From contig JAUWVG010000043.1 in NCBI GenBank assembly GCA_030617525.1, positions 1-10,387 of the forward strand: DNA of 10,387 nt, read 5' to 3'. Positions within the stretch are counted from its first letter, which is position 1. Each line of letters begins with the position of its first letter. The DNA is from Candidatus Aminicenantota bacterium (lineage in GTDB: Bacteria > Acidobacteriota > Aminicenantia > Aminicenantales > Aminicenantaceae). Shown one piece after another: positions 1 to 6,921 of this stretch. A program made the translations under genes and the position numbers. The notes below the pieces were generated by a model, which was not told the origin of the DNA, ran no database searches, and saw only the letters and a list, made by a program, of their open reading frames with translations.

Positions 1-94
1 TCTTCTATATTTTTATATCAATATTATTTGCTGTTAATTTTAGCTGTATATTGTTGGGGAGGGGGTCAATATTAAGCGTTCATTGTTATTGGAA

Positions 95-2485
95 TTACTC
101 ATACCTCAAACTCTCCACCGGATTCGCCGTTGCTGCCCGAATGGCCTGATAGCTTACGGTTAATAGCGCAATGACCAATGCCAGCCCGCCAACTAACACA
201 AAAATCCACCAGTCTAAATTTATCCGATAAGCAAAAATCTGAAGCCATTTCGACATAAAGTAATAGGCCACAGGCCAGGCTACAATGTTTGCCAAAAGGA
301 CCCATTTCGCAAATTCTAAAGACAGCATATGAACAATACTGAAAATTGAAGCCCCTAACACCTTTCGTATCCCTATCTCTTTTGTACGTCGTTCGGCCTC
401 AAAAGCCGTAAGGCCAAATAGTCCTAGACAAGATATAAAAATTGCGAGAAAGGCAAAAGTATTAAAGACTACGCTAATTTGTTTCTCTGACTTGTATCTT
501 TGCTCAATAGATTCATCTAAAAAATGATATTCAAATGGAGAGTTGGGATTTATATCCTTCCACATATCCTCGATAATCATAATGGCTTGGGTTGTATTCG
601 CTTCTCTGACTTTTATAAGAATAGCTCCGTACGCAAATGCTTGATTTACGTTGTCTATTATATGGTAAACCTGCGGATTGATCTTTTGGTGGAGCGTACT
701 GAAATTAGCGTTCTCTATGACACCAATTATTTTCCCCTTTTTCCCCCGCAATGAAAATTGAGTTCCCACAGGTGACTCCAAGGCCATGGCTCTAACTGCT
801 TCTTTGTTCACAATAAAGGCCTCTGTTGCATCTGTGGGATAATCCTTTGAAAAATTCCTTCCCTCGATAATTTTTAAGTTTAAAATATCCAAATAATCAT
901 AACCAACCCGAACATGAGAGAAGGCCACTATGTGGCTGGGGAGTTTACCTTCCCATTCGGCGACCGTCGTGTTGCGTTGCGACCGAATTTGAAGCCAGTC
1001 CTTTACTGTAACTCCTAAGATATTCGGATTTTGCAGGAGCTGCTGCTTCACAATCTCGTATCCAGTCCCGATGTTTTCTCTTACAGGGATTAAGATAACA
1101 TTTTCCTTAGCAAAACCAAGGTCCATGTCTCGAATGAATTGCCGTTGTTGATAAACAATTGATGTACCAATGATTAATCCAATGGAAATTGAAAATTGAA
1201 CAAGAACGAGAATCCTTCTGAAGAGAGTGCTTTGAGGCCCCGTTTTCAATATTCCTCTGATGACAACTGCAGGTTTAAAGGATGAAAGATACAATGCCGG
1301 ATAACTTCCTGCTATGATTCCCGCAGTAACAACAATAACGATAAATCCCAGTAAAAACCGATAATCTAAATGGCTTATGGATAAATATTTTCCGGAAAGT
1401 TGATTAAAAGATGGAAGAAACAGCTCTACCAACAGAACCGCGATACACCCTGCAATACTTGTGAGAAGGAGAGATTCTCCAAAGAACTGTCCTATGAGCT
1501 GAGCACGGTTAGCTCCTACGACTTTTCTTAATCCGACTTCCTTTGCTCTTCTTATAAAGCGTGCTGTGGAGAGATTCATGAAATTAATACAGGCAATGAA
1601 CAACACAAAAAACGCAATAACAGAAAAAATGTAAACATATTTTCTATCCCCAGGAGGTGCCATCTTTTCGACCCCTGCTTTTGCAGTTCCGGCATCCAAA
1701 TGAATGTCCTTGAGCGGCTGAAGGGAGAAATTCAATTTTCTATACTTCACAGCGGGATCATTATGTGTCCTGGCAACTTCTGTTACCCTCTGGCTAAGCA
1801 CTTGTATATCAGCACTGCCGGAAAGCTGGACAAAGGAATTGAAGTTATAATCCCCCCAACGCGTACTCATGATTCTTTTATCGTAGACACGCTGAAAGGG
1901 GAGCAGAAAATCAAATTGGATATGTGAATTATATGGAATGTTATTTATAATACCCGTAACTTTTGCTCCCTCAAGATATTCAAAAAACAAGATTTTTCCT
2001 ATGGGATCAACATTTCCAAAATATTTCTTTGCCATTTCTTCTGTAATGACTACATTGTTCGGATCTGATAGGGCCGTTCTTGCATCTCCTTGAATAAAGG
2101 GAAAAGAAAACATTTCAAAAATGGCGGGATCCGCCAAAACTATTCTATCTTCGTAAAATATATTGTCATTATGCCGGACCACAACTTTAAAAATCGGCGC
2201 AAACCTAGTGAAGTTTACGACCTCAGGGATTTCGCTTTTTAGGGCTGGAGCGAGAGGGGCAGGAGTTCCAGCACCCCTATTCTGATAGTCCTCCCTATAA
2301 TTCACAATCCTATAAATATTGTCTGCATTTTCGTGAAATCGGTCATAACTCAGCTCATCTTGAACCCAAAGAAGAATGAGAATCGAACATGCAAGGCCTA
2401 TGGAAAGTCCTGCAACGTTGATAAAAGAAAAAGCTTTATGTTTTTTGATGTTTCGGAACGTGATTTTTAAATGATTTTTCAACAT
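95..2485 (-). CDS. ABC transporter permease, FtsX/MacB family (796 aa)
   Basis: Inner-membrane permease subunit of an ABC transporter, of the type that moves or extrudes substrates by coupling to a MacB/LolD-like ATPase; the substrate is unknown. Visible order: short basic N-terminus, first membrane helix about residues 21-41, a large periplasmic MacB-type domain about 45-280, and three further helices about 284-306, 336-357 and 377-399. A helix at about 425-443, a second periplasmic domain to about 665, and final helices near 671-693, 726-745 and 757-780 follow. The duplicated FtsX signature is clear: RRAKEVGLRKVVGA (312-325) and ERRTKEIGIRKVLGA (698-712). The length is normal for the long two-FtsX-domain form. 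The ATG start is preceded by AAGGAAAG at a good distance. No ATPase gene is in the window. A sigma-54 promoter and dyad array lie upstream. Family call is very secure; substrate is not inferable. Confidence 0.95.
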   Translation of the reverse strand: MLKNHLKITFRNIKKHKAFSFINVAGLSIGLACSILILLWVQDELSYDRFHENADNIYRIVNYREDYQNRGAGTPAPLAPALKSEIPEVVNFTRFAPIFKVVVRHNDNIFYEDRIVLADPAIFEMFSFPFIQGDARTALSDPNNVVITEEMAKKYFGNVDPIGKILFFEYLEGAKVTGIINNIPYNSHIQFDFLLPFQRVYDKRIMSTRWGDYNFNSFVQLSGSADIQVLSQRVTEVARTHNDPAVKYRKLNFSLQPLKDIHLDAGTAKAGVEKMAPPGDRKYVYIFSVIAFFVLFIACINFMNLSTARFIRRAKEVGLRKVVGANRAQLIGQFFGESLLLTSIAGCIAVLLVELFLPSFNQLSGKYLSISHLDYRFLLGFIVIVVTAGIIAGSYPALYLSSFKPAVVIRGILKTGPQSTLFRRILVLVQFSISIGLIIGTSIVYQQRQFIRDMDLGFAKENVILIPVRENIGTGYEIVKQQLLQNPNILGVTVKDWLQIRSQRNTTVAEWEGKLPSHIVAFSHVRVGYDYLDILNLKIIEGRNFSKDYPTDATEAFIVNKEAVRAMALESPVGTQFSLRGKKGKIIGVIENANFSTLHQKINPQVYHIIDNVNQAFAYGAILIKVREANTTQAIMIIEDMWKDINPNSPFEYHFLDESIEQRYKSEKQISVVFNTFAFLAIFISCLGLFGLTAFEAERRTKEIGIRKVLGASIFSIVHMLSLEFAKWVLLANIVAWPVAYYFMSKWLQIFAYRINLDWWIFVLVGGLALVIALLTVSYQAIRAATANPVESLRYE

Positions 2486-2505
2486 TTTGTCTTTCCTTTT
2501 TTTAT

Positions 2506-2520
2506 GCTCTTTAAAAGAGC
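2506..2520 (-). promoter_or_regulatory. Leader hairpin upstream of permease start
   Basis: A 7-bp inverted repeat, GCTCTTT/AAAGAGC around a single base, lies in the presumed 5' leader of the first permease, a few bases upstream of its purine-rich ribosome binding site. Neither side is followed by a T tract, so it is not a typical terminator. It could modulate translation or mRNA stability; this is inference only. Confidence 0.35.
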
Positions 2521-2564
2521 AAGAATTATTCCATTTATTACAATCTCATATTCACCATCTTGTA

Positions 2565-2582
2565 TAGCAATTTATATACCAA
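2565..2582 (-). promoter_or_regulatory. Sigma-54 (-24/-12) promoter for the 95-2485 permease
   Basis: Read on the minus strand the site is TTGGTATATAAATTGCTA. GG and GC are separated by exactly 10 bases, with TTGC at -12, as in the RpoN consensus TGGCAC-N5-TTGCW. The -24 half is imperfect (TTGGTA instead of TTGGCA). A start about 12 bases downstream would give a leader of roughly 70 bases. Support comes from the second permease, which has a near-identical element (TTGGCATATTTTTTGCTA) in the corresponding place, and from the dyad array just upstream. Confidence 0.75.
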
Positions 2583-2600
2583 TATTGTCTCTGGGGTTTT

Positions 2601-2661
2601 GAACGTTTATTCAACATTATATGTCCATTCTCGAACACCTTATGTCCACATCTGAACAGAA
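2601..2661 (-). promoter_or_regulatory. Array of enhancer-binding-protein sites (21-bp period)
   Basis: Minus-strand dyads: TGTTCAGATGTGGACA (2643-2658), TGTTCGAGAATGGACA (2622-2637) and a weaker TGTTGAATAAACGTTC (2601-2616). Starts are 21 bp apart, about two helical turns, which puts them on one face of the DNA. Consensus of the two strong sites is TGTTCR-N4-TGGACA, an inverted repeat of TGTYCA. The array ends 18 bases before the -24 element. By position this looks like the upstream activating sequence of a sigma-54 activator of the NtrC class. The cognate regulator is not in the window. A matching array precedes the other permease. Confidence 0.75.
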
Positions 2662-2685
2662 ATAAATATGGCCTAAAAGTTATTA

Positions 2686-2815
2686 TTCAATAATAATTCT
2701 GGCAAAGGGAAAGTGTTTTAGAGCCTTCGAATAATCGTTTTAATGAATTTAGATCAATTTCTAAATCTTGTTTTAAGTGTCGAAACACGTCATATAGGGG
2801 GAGCTATTTCTTTAT
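2686..2815 (-). pseudogene. Decayed fragment of unrecognised gene, copy 1
   Basis: About 130 bp that match 7061-7190 with roughly 13 differences (about 90% identity by hand count), in direct orientation. Read on the minus strand it encodes an alpha-helical, charged stretch beginning LPLYDVFRHLKQDLEIDLN and continuing SLKRLFEGSKT. The residue before LPLYD is a stop (TAG) where the other copy has Trp (TGG). Downstream of FEGSKT the frame breaks at the same place as in the other copy. The similarity stops at about 2686, 25 bases before the dyad array, and the C-terminal half of the gene is missing. Many differences between the copies are silent, so the ancestor was coding. I do not recognise the family. 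Confidence 0.6.
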
Positions 2816-2840
2816 CTGCTGTATCAAGATTATCAACCTT

Positions 2841-3206
2841 TTATTTAAGGATATATCGAACGGCCTCAAGCAGTTCCTTCCGGTCTAAAGGTTTTGTCAA
2901 TGTCTGTAGAGCACCGAGCTTTTGGGCCATATCTAAATAAGACTCCGGTCCGATACGACCTCCTCCGGACATTGCGATGATTTTGACATCAGGGAAATCC
3001 ATCTTAAGCTCTCTTATAGTCTCAATACCCTCTTTTTCCGGCATGATGAGATCTGTGATAACAAGATCTGTTGGTTCATCCTTGTAGATTTCCAATCCCT
3101 CTATCCCATCGGCTGCCTCCAACACTTCATATCCCTCTCCTTCCAATATCTGTCGGAGCAGCTTTCTCAATTCAGCATTATCATCTATAATAAGAATACG
3201 TACCAT
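2841..3206 (-). CDS. Stand-alone response regulator receiver (CheY-like, 121 aa)
   Basis: Single receiver domain with no output domain, acting in the cytoplasm as a phosphoacceptor or relay for a histidine kinase. All key residues are present: acidic pair D8-D9, phosphoacceptor D52 in the motif DLVITDLIMP, S80 in the Thr/Ser position (IIAMSGG), and K105-P106 in the invariant TKP. The length is normal for a bare receiver. The ATG is preceded by AAGGGTGA. It lies 15 bases after a truncated receiver ORF (3222-3473), an arrangement typical of a hybrid histidine kinase followed by its partner regulator; here the kinase body is gone. The gene looks intact, but its native kinase has probably been lost or lies elsewhere. 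Confidence 0.92.
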   Translation of the reverse strand: MVRILIIDDNAELRKLLRQILEGEGYEVLEAADGIEGLEIYKDEPTDLVITDLIMPEKEGIETIRELKMDFPDVKIIAMSGGGRIGPESYLDMAQKLGALQTLTKPLDRKELLEAVRYILK

Positions 3207-3221
3207 AAGTCACCCTTCTTT

Positions 3222-3473
3222 TTATTGAGAATCTAACACTTTCCTGATAGTCTCAGCTATCTGCCGCTTGAGTACAGGTTTAAGAATATATGCCCGGATA
3301 CCAAAGTCCATTGCCTTCTTTTTATCGATCTTTGCGCTGAATCCGGTGCATAAGATTATAGGGAAATCCGGCCGGATTGCCAAAACCTCCTTGGCAAGTT
3401 CTGAGTTGGCGATGGCTCTTAAGATGCCGTATTTCAGGTAGTCGTTGATGTCGGCGAAGTATTGGTTCTTCAT
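3222..3473 (-). pseudogene. Chimeric ORF: foreign N-terminus fused to truncated receiver domain (83 aa)
   Basis: Residues 1-19 (MKNQYFADINDYLKYGILR) resemble, from memory, the conserved start of an uncharacterised family beginning MKNxYFGDxNDYxKYG. Residues about 24-83 are instead the second half of a response-regulator receiver. ELAKEVLAIRPDFPIILCTGF holds the Thr position (T43) and ILKPV the conserved Lys (K65), followed by the last helix. The acidic pair and the phosphoacceptor Asp are absent, so phosphotransfer is not possible. The tail is of the kind found at the C-terminus of hybrid histidine kinases, which fits the receiver gene directly downstream. The most economical reading is a deletion that joined the start of one gene to the end of a kinase gene. 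The ATG overlaps the stop of the upstream TPR remnant (ATGA). It may still be translated; function is doubtful. Confidence 0.7.
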
Positions 3474-3580
3474 TTGTCCGCCATTTCCCTCAACCCAGCA
3501 AGCCTCTTCTTCGCATCCTCAACTTCAGGGAGGCCGGGATCGGCGTCTTTCCAAAGGTTGAGGAATTTCTCAATTATGGT
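3470..3580 (-). pseudogene. C-terminal remnant of a TPR protein (36 codons)
   Basis: Minus-strand open stretch bounded by TAG at 3581-3583 and ending at TGA 3470-3472. It encodes EKFLNLWKDADPGLPEVEDA followed by KKRLAGLRE. This matches, from memory, the usual last helix of large tetratricopeptide proteins, some fused to Ser/Thr kinases or CadC-like regulators, in Aminicenantes/Acidobacteria-like genomes. Nothing upstream encodes the rest: 42 bases further on lies the stop of the outer-membrane pseudogene. Its stop overlaps the start of the next ORF by the ATGA arrangement. It has no likely start codon and is treated as a scar. Confidence 0.6.
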
Positions 3581-3621
3581 CTACTTGTTCTTTTTATTCC
3601 ATAAACTCTTTAACCTCGTTC

Positions 3622-4222
3622 CTAAAACTCATATCCTATTCCAACCCCTGCTTCAATGCCTCCTATGTTTATCTCGAAATCAGCTGGTTTTATCTTGCAG
3701 TAAGAATAATTCACATAAAGGTCAACCCAGCAAGCCTCCGGTAACTTTCACATAACTCCCTATTTTTCCTAAAAAGCCTAATCCACCTTTAGTCACATCC
3801 CCTAGGGGATTTGACTCTTTATACTGGTAATAATTCAAACCTGCTCCTGCATATATATAAAAAATCCCCGTTGACATCGTGTATTTTAATCCTCCTCCCA
3901 GGGGATATATCTCAAGCCCGCCGGGCCATCTTTGAGTATATTGAAATCTTTTACAATCGACAGAGAAGACATTCCGCCTTGAATCAAAAAAGTCCTTTGG
4001 AGTATTATCAAGATGCAACTCAAGCTTTTTAGGGTGTCCATTTTATCGGGGGAATTCCATACTCACCTCTCCTCCATACATCATCCCTCCACCATAGATA
4101 TCTCTAAATGCTTCCTCTGAAGGATGAAGATAGTGTGTTTTCAGTTCAATAATAATATCTGTTGCATTTGCTAAGCCTGATAAAAAGATCAAGATTACAA
4201 TGATTATGATTAATTTTTTCAT
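3622..4222 (-). pseudogene. Outer-membrane beta-barrel protein gene, disrupted by an IS3 scar and a frameshift
   Basis: The N-terminal part (4222 down to about 4059) starts with a good signal peptide, MKKLIIIIVILIFLSGLANA, then a stretch containing IELKTHYLHPSEEAFRD and GGGMMYGGEVSM. It runs into IS3-derived sequence that stops the frame. The barrel resumes near 3916 with LEIYPLGGGLKYTMSTG, then IYAGAGLNYY and GKIGSYVKVTGG, alternating strands of a small barrel. It stops early at TGA near 3718, but moving one frame at about 3720 restores DLYVNYSYCKIKPADFEINI and ends GYEF-stop at 3622. A terminal Phe is typical of outer-membrane proteins. AAGGAG at 4231-4236 is the ribosome site. It follows the beta-helix gene by 16 bases, so both were co-transcribed. 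Part of the middle is probably deleted. Confidence 0.8.
3916..4058 (+). mobile_element. IS3-family insertion sequence remnant (transposase 3' end)
   Basis: The plus strand encodes the last 38 residues of an IS3-type OrfB: ARRAIFEYIEIFYNRQRRHS then ALNQKSPLEYY, ending with TAG at 4030-4032. The RRRHSALxxxSPxxYE ending is diagnostic of the family. The catalytic DDE residues lie upstream in intact transposases and are missing. Directly after the stop, GTGTCCATTTTATCGGGGGA has the form of an IS3 right end. The left part of the element is absent, and the truncated edge at about 3916 abuts outer-membrane protein sequence. Not mobile. Confidence 0.85.
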
Positions 4223-4238
4223 CGCGAAAGCTCCTTAT

Positions 4239-6158
4239 TTACTGGACCGATATTTGAGATGGATCACCTTCTCTATCTTTATCATTCACTGCACAGATTG
4301 TGTATGTGTACTGCCTGTCTTTTCCAACTCTCCGGTGCCAGTAGCGAAAAGTACTGGCACTCAGCTCGACTAGTAGATTCCTACTCTCTCCTTCTATCTG
4401 ATAAATCCTGTATTTCACTATATTCACACTATCTGGTTCAGCCAGCCAGCTTACAACATTGATGTATTCCGCTTGTGATAGCGAACGGTTCAATACCTTT
4501 TGACCGGTGAAGTTTGATGGCGGATAAATAATTCGGATAAAGTTAGCAGTTACAGATATATCAGAACTCATAGTTATGGTTATCGGATTAGTAGTACCTG
4601 AGACATCTCCACTCCAATTGCTGAATCTATAATGATCATCTGGTATTGCAGTTAGGGTAACTTTGGTCCCCTGAGCATAGACATGTTCTCCAGGTGAAAG
4701 ACTTGTGCTTCCCCCATCGGACGACAGGATGGTCAAATTTTGCAGGGGAACCCCGATAAACTCATACGCCCCTATGTCGACTGTGGCAGTGCCATCATCG
4801 TTGCCATCCAATATCCTCGGGTCACCATCAAAATCGACTGCTGGCAATCCGGGAGCTAAGTTGGTCCCCGCATCGATGCATGGCGATGTAGACTTCAGAT
4901 GAAAATCACCGTTTCCTGGATCTTGAAACCGGGGATTGGAGTGGATATTGTCTCCCCAAGCTGTCCAGATTCCGTCGAGAGCGGAATAGTCGTTGTTGAA
5001 TCCGCGGGATTCGATCCAATACAAATCATCAGGATCAATCTTCATAAAGATATCCCCCCCAACAGGGGCTGAGTTTCCCCAGATGATGTTGTTGTACAGG
5101 TTCCACCCGTCGTCAGTAGGATACTCCATAAAAACTCCTCCGCCGAAATCGGAACCAAGGTTTTCCGTGATAGTGTTGTTTATCAGAGAAATGGCGCCTG
5201 CACCACCCATTCCTCGGGTCATAGAGTAAATACCACCTCCCTCAACAGAAGAATTCTCGGTGATGAGGTTGTTTACAAAAGTTATATCACCTCCCCCAAC
5301 TTCTTCAAAACTCGAAGCATAAACACCGCCGCCTTTCTCAAGCGAGGTGTTTCTGGAGATTGTATTGCCCTTTATTTCAGTTCCTCCCCCCCAACTGCCT
5401 GTCCTAACTCCCCTTCCCATATTCCCTATTATAGTATTGTCAATAATTGAAATGGAACCTGCCACCAGGTCTGCATTGGTCATCGCGACTATTCCCCCAC
5501 CATAGTTGTTTTCGATTATGTTATTGATGATAGAAATATCGCCTTCATCTCTAATCCGTACTCTGCGAGACGTGATTCTGAGAATTTTCTTTTTGCTGAT
5601 TCTCACACTCATCTCATCAGCAAAGAGAGGTCCGAAATCCTCGTCGTCCGTAAAGGTACATATCCCGCCCCCGGTTGAAGCCGAGTTTCCTTTGATAATA
5701 TTGTCTTTGATGGTGATACGGCCGGGAGTGCCCATCACGCAGGAAGCGGCATAGATGCCTCCCGCCATTTCATCGGTATTCCCGTTCTGAATCGTGAATC
5801 CCTTTATTTGGATATCCCCACCCTGATAGGGTCCGGGATTATTGATGTATAAAACCCTACCGGCATTATTCCCGTCGAGAATCGTGTTCGAAGAATCGAG
5901 TATCCGGGTATCACAACCGGGGGCGAATCCTCCGATCAGAGTGAGGTTCTTTCCTTCGTAGGAATCGAAGATGAAGTTCCCAGTGTAGGTTCCCTGCTCA
6001 ACCCTGATGATGTCATCTTCTCCGTTTGTTGCCGCCTCTGTTAGAGCATTCTGGAGTTGTGTGGCGCTGCTCACGCAGAACTCTTCACCCCATGTAAGTC
6101 CTGCCAAAAAATTAAGAACAACCAAAACAACAATGGTTTTACTCCATCTTCGTATCAT
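4239..6158 (-). CDS. Secreted right-handed beta-helix protein with choice-of-anchor Q, InlB-like and Fn3-like domains (639 aa)
   Basis: Exported surface or outer-membrane protein. Signal peptide about 1-24 (hydrophobic VVLVVLNFLAGLTWG, cleavage near the EE). Residues about 28-105 resemble the N-terminal cap of polymorphic/DUF1565-like beta-helix proteins (VSSATQLQNAL, IRVEQGTYTGN). Residues 110-350 form repeated coils of the type NNIIxxNxxxxGGGIY. Residues about 350-467 match the choice-of-anchor Q region (NIIWGNSA, NPRFQDPGNGDFHLKSTSPCIDAGT, DIGAYEF). Residues about 473-541 resemble a bacterial InlB-type repeat (FSNWSGD, ITITMSSDISVTANF). Residues about 546-637 look like a fibronectin III-like domain. 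AAGGGGG precedes the ATG. No transmembrane anchor or sorting signal is seen at the C-terminus. The barrel pseudogene follows by 16 bases. Likely adhesion, glycan binding or surface structure; no enzyme motif is recognised. Confidence 0.88.
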   Translation of the reverse strand: MIRRWSKTIVVLVVLNFLAGLTWGEEFCVSSATQLQNALTEAATNGEDDIIRVEQGTYTGNFIFDSYEGKNLTLIGGFAPGCDTRILDSSNTILDGNNAGRVLYINNPGPYQGGDIQIKGFTIQNGNTDEMAGGIYAASCVMGTPGRITIKDNIIKGNSASTGGGICTFTDDEDFGPLFADEMSVRISKKKILRITSRRVRIRDEGDISIINNIIENNYGGGIVAMTNADLVAGSISIIDNTIIGNMGRGVRTGSWGGGTEIKGNTISRNTSLEKGGGVYASSFEEVGGGDITFVNNLITENSSVEGGGIYSMTRGMGGAGAISLINNTITENLGSDFGGGVFMEYPTDDGWNLYNNIIWGNSAPVGGDIFMKIDPDDLYWIESRGFNNDYSALDGIWTAWGDNIHSNPRFQDPGNGDFHLKSTSPCIDAGTNLAPGLPAVDFDGDPRILDGNDDGTATVDIGAYEFIGVPLQNLTILSSDGGSTSLSPGEHVYAQGTKVTLTAIPDDHYRFSNWSGDVSGTTNPITITMSSDISVTANFIRIIYPPSNFTGQKVLNRSLSQAEYINVVSWLAEPDSVNIVKYRIYQIEGESRNLLVELSASTFRYWHRRVGKDRQYTYTICAVNDKDREGDPSQISVQ

Positions 6159-6921
6159 AGCGCCCCCTTATTGTTTAGATATTTAACATTTATTTTAATT
6201 GCTAATGTAGTTGTTGGAAAAAAAATTGCATACAGATTTCTTGAACGTACTCAAAAAAGAAAACGAAAAGCAAAGCAATCAAACTTTGATTCCCGCACAA
6301 ATAAAGTTTATCTAATTTAGATACTGCATCCTATAATATTTATTTACTCCATTATTTTAAATAAAAAACTATAGAAAATATAGAGTAGGGATGTCGATGA
6401 AATACTTCTCCCTACCGCGATTGAAAGGGGGCCTTGGGTGACTAGGATTTTTCATGGAAATTAAGGATAGTTTTTATTATCAAGCAATAGGGATATGCTT
6501 ACATGTCTAATGCACTAGACAATTGAAGAAAAGCCACAATATAGACTTATCCCCATGTGCCACATATGTGCCAAATTCGGTTGAATAACGCTGAAATTAT
6601 GGTAAAGAGATTTTGCTGAGCTAACCGCCCACGGAAGAGACATTATAGATTAAGGGAAGGGATTTGTCACTTGTGAAGAATGAGTTTACTCTCTCAACCC
6701 AGCCAACCTCTCCTTAAAGATAGGAATTTCCTTTTGGTGGTTGCTCCAAATCCCTCACGATTTTCCCCAATTACCACCACTTAACATCCTAAAATAAAAG
6801 TATCACATTCAAAACGACAAGGTTAACGACTCAAAAATCGGACAAATCGACCGAGATTACCAAACTTTCAAGTTTGAGTTAGAATTCTCCCTCGAATCAA
6901 CAAAAGGCAGCCCGGGAGGCT
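6159..6921. other. Non-coding stretch with small inverted repeats, no intact gene
   Basis: AT-rich at 6180-6380, presumably holding the promoter of the beta-helix gene; I cannot pick a convincing -35/-10 pair. Then come a 7-bp stem (GTAGGGA 6385-6391 with TCCCTAC 6409-6415), an 18-bp near-palindrome TGTCTAATGCACTAGACA (6504-6521), and two copies of ATGTGCCA one helical turn apart (6555 and 6566). Further on are a possible TPR tail (6686-6754) and a small 7-bp stem, CAAACTT/AAGTTTG, near 6860. I see no RNA gene. Confidence 0.5.
6686..6754 (-). pseudogene. Possible second TPR C-terminal scar (22 codons)
   Basis: A minus-strand stretch ending EIPIFKERLAGLRE-stop (TAA 6686-6688) resembles the RLAGLRE ending of the TPR remnant at 3470-3580. 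The DNA CTCAACCCAGCCAACCT matches CTCAACCCAGCAAGCCT there at 15 of 17 bases. Upstream the frame closes at 6755-6757 and the sequence no longer resembles a TPR helix. Weak; it could be chance. Confidence 0.3.

Noticed and set aside
2776..2787. GTGTCGAAACAC in both repeat copies, a potential UUCG tetraloop hairpin on the minus strand
   Set aside because: Only a 4-bp stem, and fully explained by the codons for VFRHL in the conserved coding block.
3722..4018. Minus-strand ORF of 98 codons taken as a whole gene
   Set aside because: Its first ~32 codons are antisense to the IS3 transposase remnant; only the rest is barrel protein. The true start is at 4222.
3811..4032. Plus-strand ORF of 73 codons taken as a whole gene
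   Set aside because: Only the last 38 codons are IS3 transposase; the first 35 are antisense to the beta-barrel gene, so it is a junction artefact.
6214..6231. Plus-strand TTGGAAAAAAAATTGCAT with 10 bases between GG and GC, resembling a third sigma-54 promoter
   Set aside because: The -24 half lacks CAC, no TGTTCA-type dyads lie upstream and no plus-strand gene follows for over 1 kb; probably chance in an A-rich run.
6385..6415. GTAGGGA/TCCCTAC stem considered as a terminator
   Set aside because: The 17-base loop and lack of a following T tract make it a poor intrinsic terminator; kept only as a small inverted repeat.
6549..6557. TTATCCCCA, one mismatch from a DnaA box
   Set aside because: A single isolated box with no AT-rich unwinding cluster or dnaA/dnaN context; not evidence for an origin.
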